Virus record (IMG/VR): IMGVR_UViG_3300040801_002102
Span: 1 to 29,028 of that record
DNA: 29,028 nt
DNA from: a virus
Direction: 5' to 3' (one strand)
Shown here: positions 6,432 to 16,303 of the stretch, in pieces
Numbering within the stretch: the stretch's first letter is position 1
Layout: every line of letters begins with the position of its first letter
The notes under the pieces: generated by a model
What the model was told of the DNA's origin: nothing
Database searches by the model: none
The model's input: the letters and a program-made list of their open reading frames with translations, nothing else
Program-made: the position numbers and the translations under genes

Positions 6432-8161
6432 CACGGACCGGCGAGCGCCGGGACTTCCGAGTGGCCGCGCAGAGCGACCGTCACGCGCGGCTCACGGCGC
6501 TCCGTCGTGCGGACCAGACCCGAGACGCGGAACTGCTCCTCGAAGAACGACAGGGCGTCCTCGACCGTCGCCTTCAGGGTGTTGTTCCTGCGCGTCACGA
6601 GCTTCTTGTTCTCGTCGGTCAGGTTGTTGTAGGCCGCGTCGCGCATGTTCAGCTCGCACCGGCCCTTGATGCCGGTCCGCTGGTACATCCGCTCGAACAG
6701 GTCCTTGAGCAGCAGGGCGTGCCAGACCGGGTGCGACGAGTCGAACAGGTGGTTGTCCTCGCCCGGACCGCCCGTCTCGATCACCGGGAACTCCACGCCG
6801 TCGCCGAACCAGACGCGCTTCGCGTTGGCCTCCGCCGGCGTGATGTTCTCCGTTCCGCTCGACAGGTAGATCGGTAGAGCCAGCGCGCGCCGCTTCCCGA
6901 ACTCGTAGTTGGTTGCCGCGAGGTCGAGGTAGTCGAGCAGGCCGAGCGTCTGGTCCGAGGCCGCCTGGATGAAGTAGATCGGCGAGCAGGCGATCCGCTC
7001 GGCGAAGGCCGCCGCTGCGATCGACGCGTTCACCGCGCCCGTGCCGGACGCCAGGTTGCCCACGGGGTTCGCCAGGTCGCCCGCGATCGTGTAGCCCTCG
7101 AAGAACGGCAGGTTCATCGCGTCGTCGTAGGCCACCCAGTAGGAGACGACGTTGTGGAAGAACACGCCGTTCGGACGGCTCGACTCGTGGAGCATCGGGT
7201 CCTCCGACGTCAGGTCGCGCCGATCGAACATGAAGGCCGACGCCATCGCCGCCAGGCCTCCGCCACTCGGGCCCGCCACGACGATTTGGTCGCCGTTCAG
7301 CCCGTAGTCCGGGGCGAAATGGTGCCGGATCGCCTGGATGGCGAACTGGAGGTCGCGCACCGCCTTGTGGTTGTTGGTCTGCGCTCCCGTGATGTTGGCG
7401 AACCTCGGGTCGTACTCGGCACGCCAGACCCCGATGTCGTTCGACCCAAGGCCCGTGGTGTTCGTGCCGGTCAGGCCGACACGCACGACCGCCCAGCCGG
7501 CGCGGATCGCAGCGTGCCGCATCCACTGCGTGCCGTTCTCGTTCCCGGCCACGGCGGCCAGCGGCGAGTCGTTGTCGAAGTCCCCTCCGGCCGCCGGGAA
7601 CTGCTGGCCGCCCTGGTTCTGGCTGAACAACCAGACCGGCCAGCCGCCCTTGGGCGGCAGACCCGGCGGCAGGTCGATCGCCACCTCGAAGTAGTCCCGC
7701 GTGGCCTGCGTGCCCGGGTGGTAGTAGCCCCCGTCGGAGCCGGTGCCTTCCGGCAGGTAGATCCGGCGGGTGAAGCTCTCGGCCGCCTGCGGAGCGAGGC
7801 TCGAGATGCGGACCCGCACGAACTCCGTCGGGCGGATCTCCGAACCAGCCGACAGGGCCGGGTCGCCGTTGCCGCCCATCTCGTAGTAGGTCGCCCCGGC
7901 CGGGAACTGCACGCCAGCCGACGACGTCCGGACCGGGATCCCGAGGTTCGACCACGGGCCGGACGGGTGCGCCGAGCCCTGGAGCTGGATGTTCCACTCG
8001 GTCGGAGCCTGGTGGAGCCAGATCGGCATCGAGAGGTACCGCACGGCCGACGTGTCGACCTTGACGACCTCGGAGAAGTCGGGACGGTGGATCGCCGCAC
8101 CCTGGTTCTTCGTGAAGTTGCGGAACAGGTAGACGGAACTGTTGTCCGACAGGGTTCTCAT
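6431..8161 (-). CDS. Tail protein with alpha/beta-hydrolase (esterase-like) domain
   Basis: A 576-aa protein in the position of the T7 tail fibre (after gp16, before terminase). Residues 1 to about 150 look beta-rich, like a phage attachment or carbohydrate-binding domain. From about 150 to 500 the order fits a serine hydrolase of the alpha/beta-hydrolase fold: IVVAGPSGGG with the candidate nucleophile Ser299 in a G-x-S-x-G elbow, candidate acid Asp403 in AASDQTLGL, and candidate His471 in EDNHLFD (His477 is an alternative). The last ~75 residues are helical. The ATG overlaps the gp16-like stop as ATGA. The likely role is removal of ester groups from surface polysaccharide during adsorption; substrate unknown. 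The N-terminus lacks the typical T7 gp17 anchor that I would recognise. The hydrolase call is motif-based. Confidence 0.75.
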   Translation of the reverse strand: MRTLSDNSSVYLFRNFTKNQGAAIHRPDFSEVVKVDTSAVRYLSMPIWLHQAPTEWNIQLQGSAHPSGPWSNLGIPVRTSSAGVQFPAGATYYEMGGNGDPALSAGSEIRPTEFVRVRISSLAPQAAESFTRRIYLPEGTGSDGGYYHPGTQATRDYFEVAIDLPPGLPPKGGWPVWLFSQNQGGQQFPAAGGDFDNDSPLAAVAGNENGTQWMRHAAIRAGWAVVRVGLTGTNTTGLGSNDIGVWRAEYDPRFANITGAQTNNHKAVRDLQFAIQAIRHHFAPDYGLNGDQIVVAGPSGGGLAAMASAFMFDRRDLTSEDPMLHESSRPNGVFFHNVVSYWVAYDDAMNLPFFEGYTIAGDLANPVGNLASGTGAVNASIAAAAFAERIACSPIYFIQAASDQTLGLLDYLDLAATNYEFGKRRALALPIYLSSGTENITPAEANAKRVWFGDGVEFPVIETGGPGEDNHLFDSSHPVWHALLLKDLFERMYQRTGIKGRCELNMRDAAYNNLTDENKKLVTRRNNTLKATVEDALSFFEEQFRVSGLVRTTERREPRVTVALRGHSEVPALAGP

Positions 8162-11100
8162 CGCAGGAGCTCCTGGAGTGTGCCGCGCCGCAGGGCGGCC
8201 CGACGGTCGCGTTGTTGACGGTCGAGTGCTTCGAGCTCCGGCGCTTCGCGCATCAGTTGGTCGAAGGCTCGTTGCCGGTAGCGCGAGATGATCCCCCGAA
8301 GCTGCCGGACCCGGGGCGACTCCCCGAGCTCCGCCGGCACTTCGTAGGGGATGCGCTGGTACCGCGCCGAGTCGATCTCGGCCCGGAGAGCTTCCTCGAG
8401 CGTGCGTCCGCCGATCCGAACTTCGCCGTGGAGGATCATCCACCGCTCGTAGGCGTTCACCCCGTTCACCCGGTAGTCCCGCAAGTCGTAGCCCGTACGG
8501 ATCGGCTTCGGGGGCGAGAAGCCGTGGTTCAGGCGCTCGAACTCCTGGAAGATCCGGTTGTCGGAGACGGTCGAGTACGTGACCGGGCTGAACAGGCCGA
8601 GAATGTTCGACTGCTCCGAGCCGAGCGAGCGGAGGCGGTAGACGGGCTCGCCGAGCACGTTGCGCTGCGTCGGCAGTTCGGTCGACAGGCCCGGGACCCG
8701 GGACCGCATCGAGTCCCACATCGTCCGGACTTCACGCATGACCGGGTCGCCATCGAACGCCGGCTCGAGGCCGGGACCGACCGCCTGCCCCATCAGGTTC
8801 GGAACAATCGAACCCGCGTATCGGCGCATCACGCCCGGCAGGCTGACCTGGGGATCGTCGATCGCGCCCACCAGGTTCGAGATGCCCTGCATGTACGATC
8901 GGTTGGTCAACTGGTTCACCAGGGCGATGTGGAAACCCATGACCGCGTCGAGGTACGTCGCCGTGTCGAACGACACGTCGTCCGAGTAGCGCACGAACTC
9001 CATCGCGTCGGCCATCACCGCGAACGGCAAGCTGATCTGCTCGAGTCGGATGAAGCTGACGTACCGCTCGCCCGGTTTCGGGTTGTACGGGTCCTCGCCC
9101 TGGAAGAACGAGTAGGGCTGCCACCCGATCGCCTGCATCGCCTGCCGGAGCTCGGGGTCCGCCGGACCTCGGCCGGTGATCCGGCCCTCGGCGGCGTAGC
9201 TGAATCCCATGTACGTCACCATCGCACCGAGCGCGAGCTGGCCGGCGACGTCCGCCTGCTCTCGAGGGTCGCCCGTAGCGAGCTTCTGCACGAGCCTCGA
9301 GCGGCTGCGCGCGAGCTCCGGCATGAGGCTCGGGTCGAGCTTCATGCGGGCGTACTGCGCCGCCACGTAGGCCGCGTTCAGGGGCGTACGGCCCATCCCG
9401 AAGGAGAGTAGGTTGATCGGCGTCCGGACGAACGGGAGGAAGGCGCGCAGGAGCGGGTGCTTGATAACGGCCTGTTGGACCGTCGCGCTGAAAGAGTCCG
9501 GGTGGAGGTCCTGCGTGAACGTCCGCTCACGCGCCTCCTGGAGAGCCCGGTCGTGGACTCGACCCAGGAGCTGCATCTCCGGCTTCTTCTCCTCGAGCCA
9601 CTGCTCGACGAACTTGTCGACCTCGGCCGGCTCCTCGAGACCCGCCGCTCGAGCGGCGTTCATCGCGTCGAACTCGTACTGCTCTCGACGGAAGGCCTCG
9701 CCCTCCCGGACCATCTTGGTCATCTGCTCGTCGATCCAGCTGACCCGTTGGGCCGCCGGAATGTTGAGCGTCTTCGCCTCGCGCAGAAGCGCCGTCCGAG
9801 CGACCGCCCGGTAGCTGATCTGCTTGAAGAACTCGTCGGTCCCTTGGAGGGCACGTCCCGGGATGCGCACGATGCCTCCGAGGCGGTCCATGCCAGCGCC
9901 GAGCATCGACGTCAGACGGTCGTTTCGACCGTCCATTCCTAGCATCTGGAGAGCCGCACGTCCTGAAATAGCGACCCGCGTGTCGACCGTGTCGAACACG
10001 CGGTTCTCGATGTCGAGGAAGTTGCGCTCGTCCTTGAAGGCCTTGCGGGCGTACTGGAACGCCTCGCGGAGGTCCATGCGGAGCGCGGCGAGCTCGGCAA
10101 GCGCGTCCTGCGCCACGTCGAAGCCCTGGCCCGACAAGCCTCGCATCGCACCGCCGAACAGAATCTCCGCCGGCCGCCAGACCGCCGTGATGGCGTTCGA
10201 CGTCAGGTTGACCGTGAACGTCTTGAGGCCCGAGAGGATGCTGTTCATCCAATACTCGAGGGCCATCGAGCCCATGTGCTGCAATCGACCTACGCGCAGC
10301 ACTTCGCCGACCGCACCCGAGCCGCCGGCATCGAGCGCCGCCTTCACCCGACGGGCCTGCTCGATCACCGCGTCCTTCCCTCCGGCCTCGGACAAGAGCT
10401 TCCGGACCATCAGCTCCCGAGACCGGCCGGTGGCCGTCCGGACCTTCCCGTCGAAGGCCTTGAGGGCCCGGCCGAACTCTGCCCGGCCGCCGAGGAACAT
10501 CTCGACCAGGTCCGCGTGGGCATCCATCTGAGCCGCCAGGCGGAGCGCGTCCTCGTCCGAGAGCTGCGTGAGCGGCCGCCCGTCCAGGAAGGGCTGGAAC
10601 TGCCTGAGCGTCACGCCGAGCTCCTGGGCGCTGTTGTAGACGACCACGCGGACCGCCTGCGTCAGGTCCGACAGGGCACGCACAGACGTCCCCAGGTCCC
10701 CGCTCTTGCTGGCCTCCCGGACCATGCGCTGCACGGTCGCCATGATCGTTGCCCCGTCCGCCTCGTTCCCGGTCAGGATCCTCGAAAGTTGGACGGACCC
10801 GCGAGCCCGGATCTCCTCCATCGAGAGGCGGCTGAACGCGTCCGTCTCCTCGGCCCAGGAGTCCCGGTACTTCTCGGCCACGGAGGCCAGGTAGCGAGCG
10901 GCCGGCATCTGCCGGCGGTGGAGCACGTCGAGGCGCAGGTCCTTCCGGTGGGCGGCCCACTTCTCGAGCCCGGCCTCGCTGAGGTCCCGGGGGTTGTACC
11001 GGGGCATCTTGGCCTTCGATCGGTCGAAGGTGTCCCGGACCGTCCGCTCGACCTCGTCCCGAGCGCGCGCGACCTCTTCGGGTCCGTTCCGGAACGCCGG

Positions 11101-13488
11101 CGGCGGCTCGTCCTCGAAGAAGTCCCGGTAGACCTCTCGGCCAGCGACTCGACGGGTCGCGTCGGCCACGTCGTCCGATAGCTGCGCCAGGCTGCCCCGG
11201 AACGACCGGGCCGCCCGAGCGTTCGTGCCAGCGGCCATCTCGGCCAGGCGCTCGAGCTCCCGCTTGACCGACGCTCGCACCGGCTCCTTCCCAAGGGCCC
11301 GCTGGATCGAGCCCAGGAACGTCTGCCACAGTTCGCGGACGATTCGGCGAACCTCCTTGAGGAGCGGACCGCGCGGCGCGGACTGCTTGGCCCGGTTGAG
11401 CGACCACGAGGCGAAGAACTCGGCGGCGAACTCGGCCGGGCTCGACTTCGCGTAGTTGTGGCCGTGCTCGGTCTTCGCCCCGATCACTTCGCGGAGGAAC
11501 TGGTCGAGCTCGCCCGACGTCTCGAGCCGACTCATGAGGCCGTCGATCTGCTTGAGCATGGCGGGATCCGCCATCGACAGGGTCAGGTGCCCGACCTCGT
11601 GCAAGTAGACCCACGCGGCCTTGTTCGCGGGCGTGCCGGCGGCGCTCGGGAAGATGTCCCGGGTCATGCGGATCAGGCGCTCGGGGCCCGCACCCGACTC
11701 TTGGACCGACAGTTTCAGCTCGGCCTGCTCGGTCGCATCGCCAACGACTTCGACCACATCGCGCTCCTGCGCGACTCCGAGAGCCGTCCTCGGGACGCCT
11801 TGGCGCGACCACTCGCGGGAGCTCAAGGTGGCGAAGTCGATCTCGTTGAACCGCCGAACGTCGGTCCCCTGGACCGCCAGCGCCAAGATCCGGGCCTGCG
11901 GCTCCTGGATCAGACCCGCCCCGTAGAGCTCGGCCAGGTGGTTCCGGAAGCCCGTGGCCTCGGGAGGTAGGGCGGCGACCTCCGGAAGCTCCTCGAGCGG
12001 GCGGCCCCGAGCGCGTTCGAAGTCGAACAGGGCCGAGGCGTCGTTCAGGGCAGTGCCGACCGGGTCGAACTCCCCGGGACCACGTCCGGAGTACCATTCG
12101 GCCCGCGCCGCCTGGATCGACGGCATCCGGGCCGTCATGTTCCTCGTGTCGAGCGCCGAGTCGAGGCCGAACGACATCACGTCCCAGACGTCCTCACCGA
12201 GCGTGGACATTCGGTCGACCATCTCATCCACTACGGCCGTCGGTCGACCGTCGACGATGTTGAAGCCGTCGAACGTGAAGTCGATGTCGGCCAGGAGCTC
12301 CGCCTTCGCTTCGGGACTACGGCTCGCACGCACGACGGCCGTCAGGGCATCGTCGGTCGACATCTCGAAGGCATTGGCGAGGTCGTCGATCGCCACTCGG
12401 TAGTCCCGGTTCCTTTCCCGGTACAGGCCCGCGAGGTCAGTCATCGTGCGCTCGAACGAGACGCGCCGGTCGGTCATGGCCGGCAAGATCGCGTCGTCGT
12501 GGAGCACCTGTGCGATCTCGGTACCGAAGTCGGTCAGTTCGTCTTCGGTCAGGTCCGCGCCGAAGCGTTCTCGGTTCCGCTGAGCGATGTCGAGAACGAT
12601 CGTGTGGTAGTAGGTCCGGTTGAACGGGGCGATCGACAGGTACCCCGGATCCCCGGCCGCCTCGATCGCAGGCGTTCGCCGACCCCACAGAGGCTTGAAG
12701 ATCGGGTCGTCGAGGATGTCGATTCCCTGCTCGACCTGCCTGCGCGCGCGAACGATGAGCGGTGGACGGTCCTCCGACAGCTCCCGGCCGGCGTACTTGT
12801 CGATCGGCGGGTTCTCGAAGAACGCCATCGCTTCCGACAAGTCGCGCTCCTGGAGCTCCGACAGGGCTTCCGACAGGGCCCGACGGTCGTTCTTGGCTGC
12901 CGCCGCCGCCGCGCGCTTCTGGCTCGACAGGACCTTTCCGATCGCGCCGAGCGCGAAGTCGATCCCAAGGCCTTCGCCGACGTTCTTCAAGCGTCCGATC
13001 AGTTCGGCGTCGTCCTCGTCCGACGCGAAGAACTCGGCGACGGGGTTCGCCAGACCAGGGATCGACTGGACGAAGTCGGCCAGCCGCTCCTCGTGCCCGT
13101 CGAACACGGCGAAGTCGGCCGCCACACCGGCAGCGATCGCTCGCCTCGAGGCCGTCCGCGTGACCGCCAGGGCTCGCCCCGCCGATCCGAGCTTCGACAG
13201 GCCGCCGAGCACGGGGCCGAAGCCCGACAACCACTGTACGGCACCTTGGGCGAAGGACCCGAGGCCGGTGTCGGCCCGCCCGAGCGGGTTGGCGGACACG
13301 TCCGGGAGTAGGTCGCCGGTCAGCGTGTCGGCGAGACCGTACAGGCCCGAAGCCGCATCTGCGATGCCTCGCGGCACGGCCAGTAGCAAGTCTCGTCCGA
13401 GGCTCGGCTCGGGAGCGTACGGGCCCATGCGAGCCTGGTCTCGGCCGGCCGAGGCGAGGAGCTCGGATGTCGTGCGGAACTCAACCAT
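8158..13488 (-). CDS. Internal virion protein D-like ejection protein with zinc-peptidase motif (gp16-like)
   Basis: A 1776-aa protein in the exact place of T7 gp16 (1318 aa), the largest core protein, which is ejected to form a channel across the envelope. Residues about 140-185 (SDEDDAELIGRLKNVGEG) and the PFVRTPINLLSFG segment near residue 1350 are patterns shared by large phage internal proteins. I see no lytic transglycosylase motif. Instead residues 626-634 read YLHEVGH-type (His630-Glu631-x-x-His634), followed by SSPAEFAAEFF with Glu686 and Glu690, which gives a plausible third metal ligand. The spacing resembles gluzincins such as anthrax lethal factor. Long helical stretches fill the rest. 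The ATG overlaps the gp15-like gene by 8 bases and has a GGGAG site. Core-protein identity is strong; peptidase activity is inferred. Confidence 0.88.
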   Translation of the reverse strand: MVEFRTTSELLASAGRDQARMGPYAPEPSLGRDLLLAVPRGIADAASGLYGLADTLTGDLLPDVSANPLGRADTGLGSFAQGAVQWLSGFGPVLGGLSKLGSAGRALAVTRTASRRAIAAGVAADFAVFDGHEERLADFVQSIPGLANPVAEFFASDEDDAELIGRLKNVGEGLGIDFALGAIGKVLSSQKRAAAAAAKNDRRALSEALSELQERDLSEAMAFFENPPIDKYAGRELSEDRPPLIVRARRQVEQGIDILDDPIFKPLWGRRTPAIEAAGDPGYLSIAPFNRTYYHTIVLDIAQRNRERFGADLTEDELTDFGTEIAQVLHDDAILPAMTDRRVSFERTMTDLAGLYRERNRDYRVAIDDLANAFEMSTDDALTAVVRASRSPEAKAELLADIDFTFDGFNIVDGRPTAVVDEMVDRMSTLGEDVWDVMSFGLDSALDTRNMTARMPSIQAARAEWYSGRGPGEFDPVGTALNDASALFDFERARGRPLEELPEVAALPPEATGFRNHLAELYGAGLIQEPQARILALAVQGTDVRRFNEIDFATLSSREWSRQGVPRTALGVAQERDVVEVVGDATEQAELKLSVQESGAGPERLIRMTRDIFPSAAGTPANKAAWVYLHEVGHLTLSMADPAMLKQIDGLMSRLETSGELDQFLREVIGAKTEHGHNYAKSSPAEFAAEFFASWSLNRAKQSAPRGPLLKEVRRIVRELWQTFLGSIQRALGKEPVRASVKRELERLAEMAAGTNARAARSFRGSLAQLSDDVADATRRVAGREVYRDFFEDEPPPAFRNGPEEVARARDEVERTVRDTFDRSKAKMPRYNPRDLSEAGLEKWAAHRKDLRLDVLHRRQMPAARYLASVAEKYRDSWAEETDAFSRLSMEEIRARGSVQLSRILTGNEADGATIMATVQRMVREASKSGDLGTSVRALSDLTQAVRVVVYNSAQELGVTLRQFQPFLDGRPLTQLSDEDALRLAAQMDAHADLVEMFLGGRAEFGRALKAFDGKVRTATGRSRELMVRKLLSEAGGKDAVIEQARRVKAALDAGGSGAVGEVLRVGRLQHMGSMALEYWMNSILSGLKTFTVNLTSNAITAVWRPAEILFGGAMRGLSGQGFDVAQDALAELAALRMDLREAFQYARKAFKDERNFLDIENRVFDTVDTRVAISGRAALQMLGMDGRNDRLTSMLGAGMDRLGGIVRIPGRALQGTDEFFKQISYRAVARTALLREAKTLNIPAAQRVSWIDEQMTKMVREGEAFRREQYEFDAMNAARAAGLEEPAEVDKFVEQWLEEKKPEMQLLGRVHDRALQEARERTFTQDLHPDSFSATVQQAVIKHPLLRAFLPFVRTPINLLSFGMGRTPLNAAYVAAQYARMKLDPSLMPELARSRSRLVQKLATGDPREQADVAGQLALGAMVTYMGFSYAAEGRITGRGPADPELRQAMQAIGWQPYSFFQGEDPYNPKPGERYVSFIRLEQISLPFAVMADAMEFVRYSDDVSFDTATYLDAVMGFHIALVNQLTNRSYMQGISNLVGAIDDPQVSLPGVMRRYAGSIVPNLMGQAVGPGLEPAFDGDPVMREVRTMWDSMRSRVPGLSTELPTQRNVLGEPVYRLRSLGSEQSNILGLFSPVTYSTVSDNRIFQEFERLNHGFSPPKPIRTGYDLRDYRVNGVNAYERWMILHGEVRIGGRTLEEALRAEIDSARYQRIPYEVPAELGESPRVRQLRGIISRYRQRAFDQLMREAPELEALDRQQRDRRAALRRGTLQELLR

Positions 13489-16303
13489 CTTGGGTCTCCC
13501 GGAGCAGTCGCTCCTTCTCGAGCGTCGTAACCAGGCGGCCCTGGGCGTCGTAGACCATCTGCCGGTTCGCCGCCGTGTTGGGCAGGCCGAGCCTCTGCAT
13601 GAGCTGGGCTCCGTCCGGACCGTGCTCGTTCTGCTCGAACCACCGGTCGAGCTGAGTCTTGCTCCGGAACAGGGGCATGACGCCCCACGGGATGTCCAGG
13701 CCGTCCAGGTCGATCACGATGGCGGACTTGTCGTCGCGGGAGTCGAACTGCGCTCCGCCACGGGCCGCTTTCAGCGGCATGACGTAGTCGAAGGCGGCGC
13801 TGAGACGCGATCCTGGGCGCGTGTAGTCGATCGCCACCCGCCCGGACACGACGTCTTCGACGTCCACCCGGCCGAAGCCATAGGCGTAGAATGCCTGCTG
13901 GTACAGGCTTCGAAGCTGGTCCGAGATGGCTCCTTCCGCAGCGCCCTCTTCGCCCCGCTGGACGACCAGGTCGCGGATCTGCGTAGCGATGCGCTCGGCC
14001 GGGTTGCTCCGGAACACGAGCCCTCGAGCCGGAACTACCTCGTCGTCGGGTCGGACAGCGATCTCGCTCGCCGGCAGGACGGAATCCTCGGGCCAGAACC
14101 GCTGGATGGTCTGCTGGTAGACCTCGCGGACCGGGGCGCGGGTGTCCGTCAGCAAGGCGCTCAACTGGGTCGTCGCGTACTGGCTACCGTCTTGCCCCAG
14201 GTCGGCCTGGAGGCGCATCCCGGGATCCATGCTGTCCCGCACCTGTGACTCGAGGACGTTCAGGGCGATGTCGTCCAGGCGGACCTGGAGCTCGGCCACG
14301 GTGGGAGGCACGCCGCGCGCCGCGAGCCCTTCGCGGATCTGGAGAACGATGTCCGGCTGATCGCGGGCCGTCTCGAGCATCTGGACCAGGGGCTCGAACT
14401 CGCCGTACTTGCCTTGTACGAGGGTCGAGACCGTGCGGTTGACGGCCTCCCGGACTTCCTTCTCGACGGTGTTCTTCCGCTCGTTCAGCTTGGCAGCCAC
14501 TTGGGCCTTGGCCCCCGGGAAGAACTTGCCGTGCTGCTCGAGCGCCCGCTGGATCCGGTCTTCGTCGAGGGTCGTCAGGGCAGCCTCGAACTCGGCGCGG
14601 TGTTCCGTCGCGTCCTGGCGCAGCTGCTCCGCCCGCGCGATCAGGTCGAGAACGGGCTTTCGCGCTTCGAACAAGGCCTGGTCGATCCGGCTCGGCAACG
14701 TAGGATCGAGCGGGTCGCTCGATTGGTAGACCGACAGGGCGATGCCTCGGGCTTCGGCTTCGAGCCTCGAGAGCTCGTCTCCAAGCTGCCGTTCGACCTC
14801 GAGCGCGGCGCTAGGCGAGACGTTCAGGTCCGTGAAGTCGATCGCCTCCTTCGCTCGAGGGATCAGCCCCTTGTAGGTCGACGAGGCCCGCATCAGCCCC
14901 TCGGCCTGCGTCCAGGCGCTCGAGGCCTGGGACAGACGGGCGCGGTCGGCCGAGGACAGGCCCGGCCAGTTACGCACCATCTCGGTTGTCGCTCGACCTT
15001 GCTCGACCAGCGACTCGATCTCGGACAGGCGGTCCGGGTCGCTCACGCGCTGCTGCGTCACGCGCGAGCGGGCCTGGTCGAGCATCGTGTTCAGGGCGGC
15101 CGAGGCGGCCGACTTGTCGGTGAAGTCTTCGAGCGACGGCAGACGCTCCCCATCCGGCGTTTCTAGCCGGGCTCCTCCGTTGCGGATGTCGTTGGCCAGC
15201 GCCCGGGCAGCCGACAGGCCTCCCTGCTCGATGGCCTGATCGAAACGCCACCCGTAGGTCCGGTTGAACTCCTCGGTGGTCTGCTCCCGCTCGAGCCGCA
15301 GGCGCTCGTACTCGAGCGTCGGGATCTCCTCGGCGGCGGCCTGGACCGCGTTCCGGGTCTGCATGAAGGTCGCTTGCGTCTCGGCCGACGTGGCGAGCGT
15401 TCCACCGCCGGGCAAGGTCCACTCCTCGGCCAAGTCGAGGAGCCGCTGGGCCTCCTCGATCTGCTCCTGGTTGACCTTGTTCATCACGGCCGTTGACCAG
15501 GACTGGGCCATGAATGGCCGGGGGCGCAGGCCCGCTTGGTCCGCTTGCTGGTACTTCTCGGCCAAGGCCTGCTCGGCCTGCTTCCGTCCGTTGTCGCCGA
15601 TGTCGCTCCGGGGCGTGTCCGCGTGGAACTCGAACAGGCCCGTAGCCAGGCCCGAGACCATCGTGTCGACGACCTCTTTCCGCGTGTCCCGCCGGATCTG
15701 GCCGACGAGCTGCTTCACCCGAGCGTCCATCGCCGGAAGCACCCGGCGGAGCTCCGTCCCGACTAGCCCGTTCTGGGCGTAGGGCCGGGCCATGATCTCG
15801 GCCTTCGTGTCCGACCAGGCCTGGAGGGCGAGGTCGTCGGTCGCCAGAACGTCCGGGCCCTGCTGCTCCGCTGCGGCCTTGAGGGCCGGCTTGAGGTCGG
15901 AGAGCATGTCGTTCGCCGCGACCTCGAGCTCCGCCTTCGCCCGCTCCGTCTGGAGCTCGTAGTAGAGCTTCCCGAGCGACGGGAAGGCCGACCGGGGGAC
16001 GCCGGCGTTGCGCGCCGCCGCCATCATCCGCCTCTCGGCTTCGTCGACCGAGAGGTCGCCCGTACGGACCTGCTCGTCCAGGCCGTCCAGGAGCTCCTGG
16101 CTGTTGTTGAAGAACTCCTGGGCCTCCTGGGGGGCCTTGGCCCGTGCGAACGCTACAGCGGCGCGTCCGAGGTTCGTCAAGCCGCTGAGGTCTGCCGCCG
16201 TGACCCGGGCCGCGCGAGTGTTCGCGGTCCGGACCGGACCGGAGTCCAGACGGACCTGGCCGACTGACGAGCCGAGGCGGAGGGGGTCGGGGGTGATCGC
16301 CAT
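13481..16303 (-). CDS. Internal virion protein C (gp15-like)
   Basis: A 940-aa, largely alpha-helical protein between the gp14-like and gp16-like genes. In T7, gp15 (747 aa) forms part of the internal core and later the periplasmic tube through which DNA passes. The sequence is rich in Ala, Glu, Gln and Arg, with long amphipathic helices, and has a globular C-terminus containing an IDYTRPGSRLSAAF segment and an IDLDGLDIPWGVMPLF segment. No enzyme motif, signal peptide or membrane helix was found. The start ATG shares a TAATG overlap with the upstream stop. Assignment rests on gene order, size and composition more than on sequence motifs. Confidence 0.85.
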   Translation of the reverse strand: MAITPDPLRLGSSVGQVRLDSGPVRTANTRAARVTAADLSGLTNLGRAAVAFARAKAPQEAQEFFNNSQELLDGLDEQVRTGDLSVDEAERRMMAAARNAGVPRSAFPSLGKLYYELQTERAKAELEVAANDMLSDLKPALKAAAEQQGPDVLATDDLALQAWSDTKAEIMARPYAQNGLVGTELRRVLPAMDARVKQLVGQIRRDTRKEVVDTMVSGLATGLFEFHADTPRSDIGDNGRKQAEQALAEKYQQADQAGLRPRPFMAQSWSTAVMNKVNQEQIEEAQRLLDLAEEWTLPGGGTLATSAETQATFMQTRNAVQAAAEEIPTLEYERLRLEREQTTEEFNRTYGWRFDQAIEQGGLSAARALANDIRNGGARLETPDGERLPSLEDFTDKSAASAALNTMLDQARSRVTQQRVSDPDRLSEIESLVEQGRATTEMVRNWPGLSSADRARLSQASSAWTQAEGLMRASSTYKGLIPRAKEAIDFTDLNVSPSAALEVERQLGDELSRLEAEARGIALSVYQSSDPLDPTLPSRIDQALFEARKPVLDLIARAEQLRQDATEHRAEFEAALTTLDEDRIQRALEQHGKFFPGAKAQVAAKLNERKNTVEKEVREAVNRTVSTLVQGKYGEFEPLVQMLETARDQPDIVLQIREGLAARGVPPTVAELQVRLDDIALNVLESQVRDSMDPGMRLQADLGQDGSQYATTQLSALLTDTRAPVREVYQQTIQRFWPEDSVLPASEIAVRPDDEVVPARGLVFRSNPAERIATQIRDLVVQRGEEGAAEGAISDQLRSLYQQAFYAYGFGRVDVEDVVSGRVAIDYTRPGSRLSAAFDYVMPLKAARGGAQFDSRDDKSAIVIDLDGLDIPWGVMPLFRSKTQLDRWFEQNEHGPDGAQLMQRLGLPNTAANRQMVYDAQGRLVTTLEKERLLRETQDG

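Noticed and set aside
8162-8719. N-terminal extension of the hydrolase tail protein
   Set aside because: It is an out-of-frame reading of the gp16-like C-terminus; the ATGA overlap at 8161 gives a clean start.
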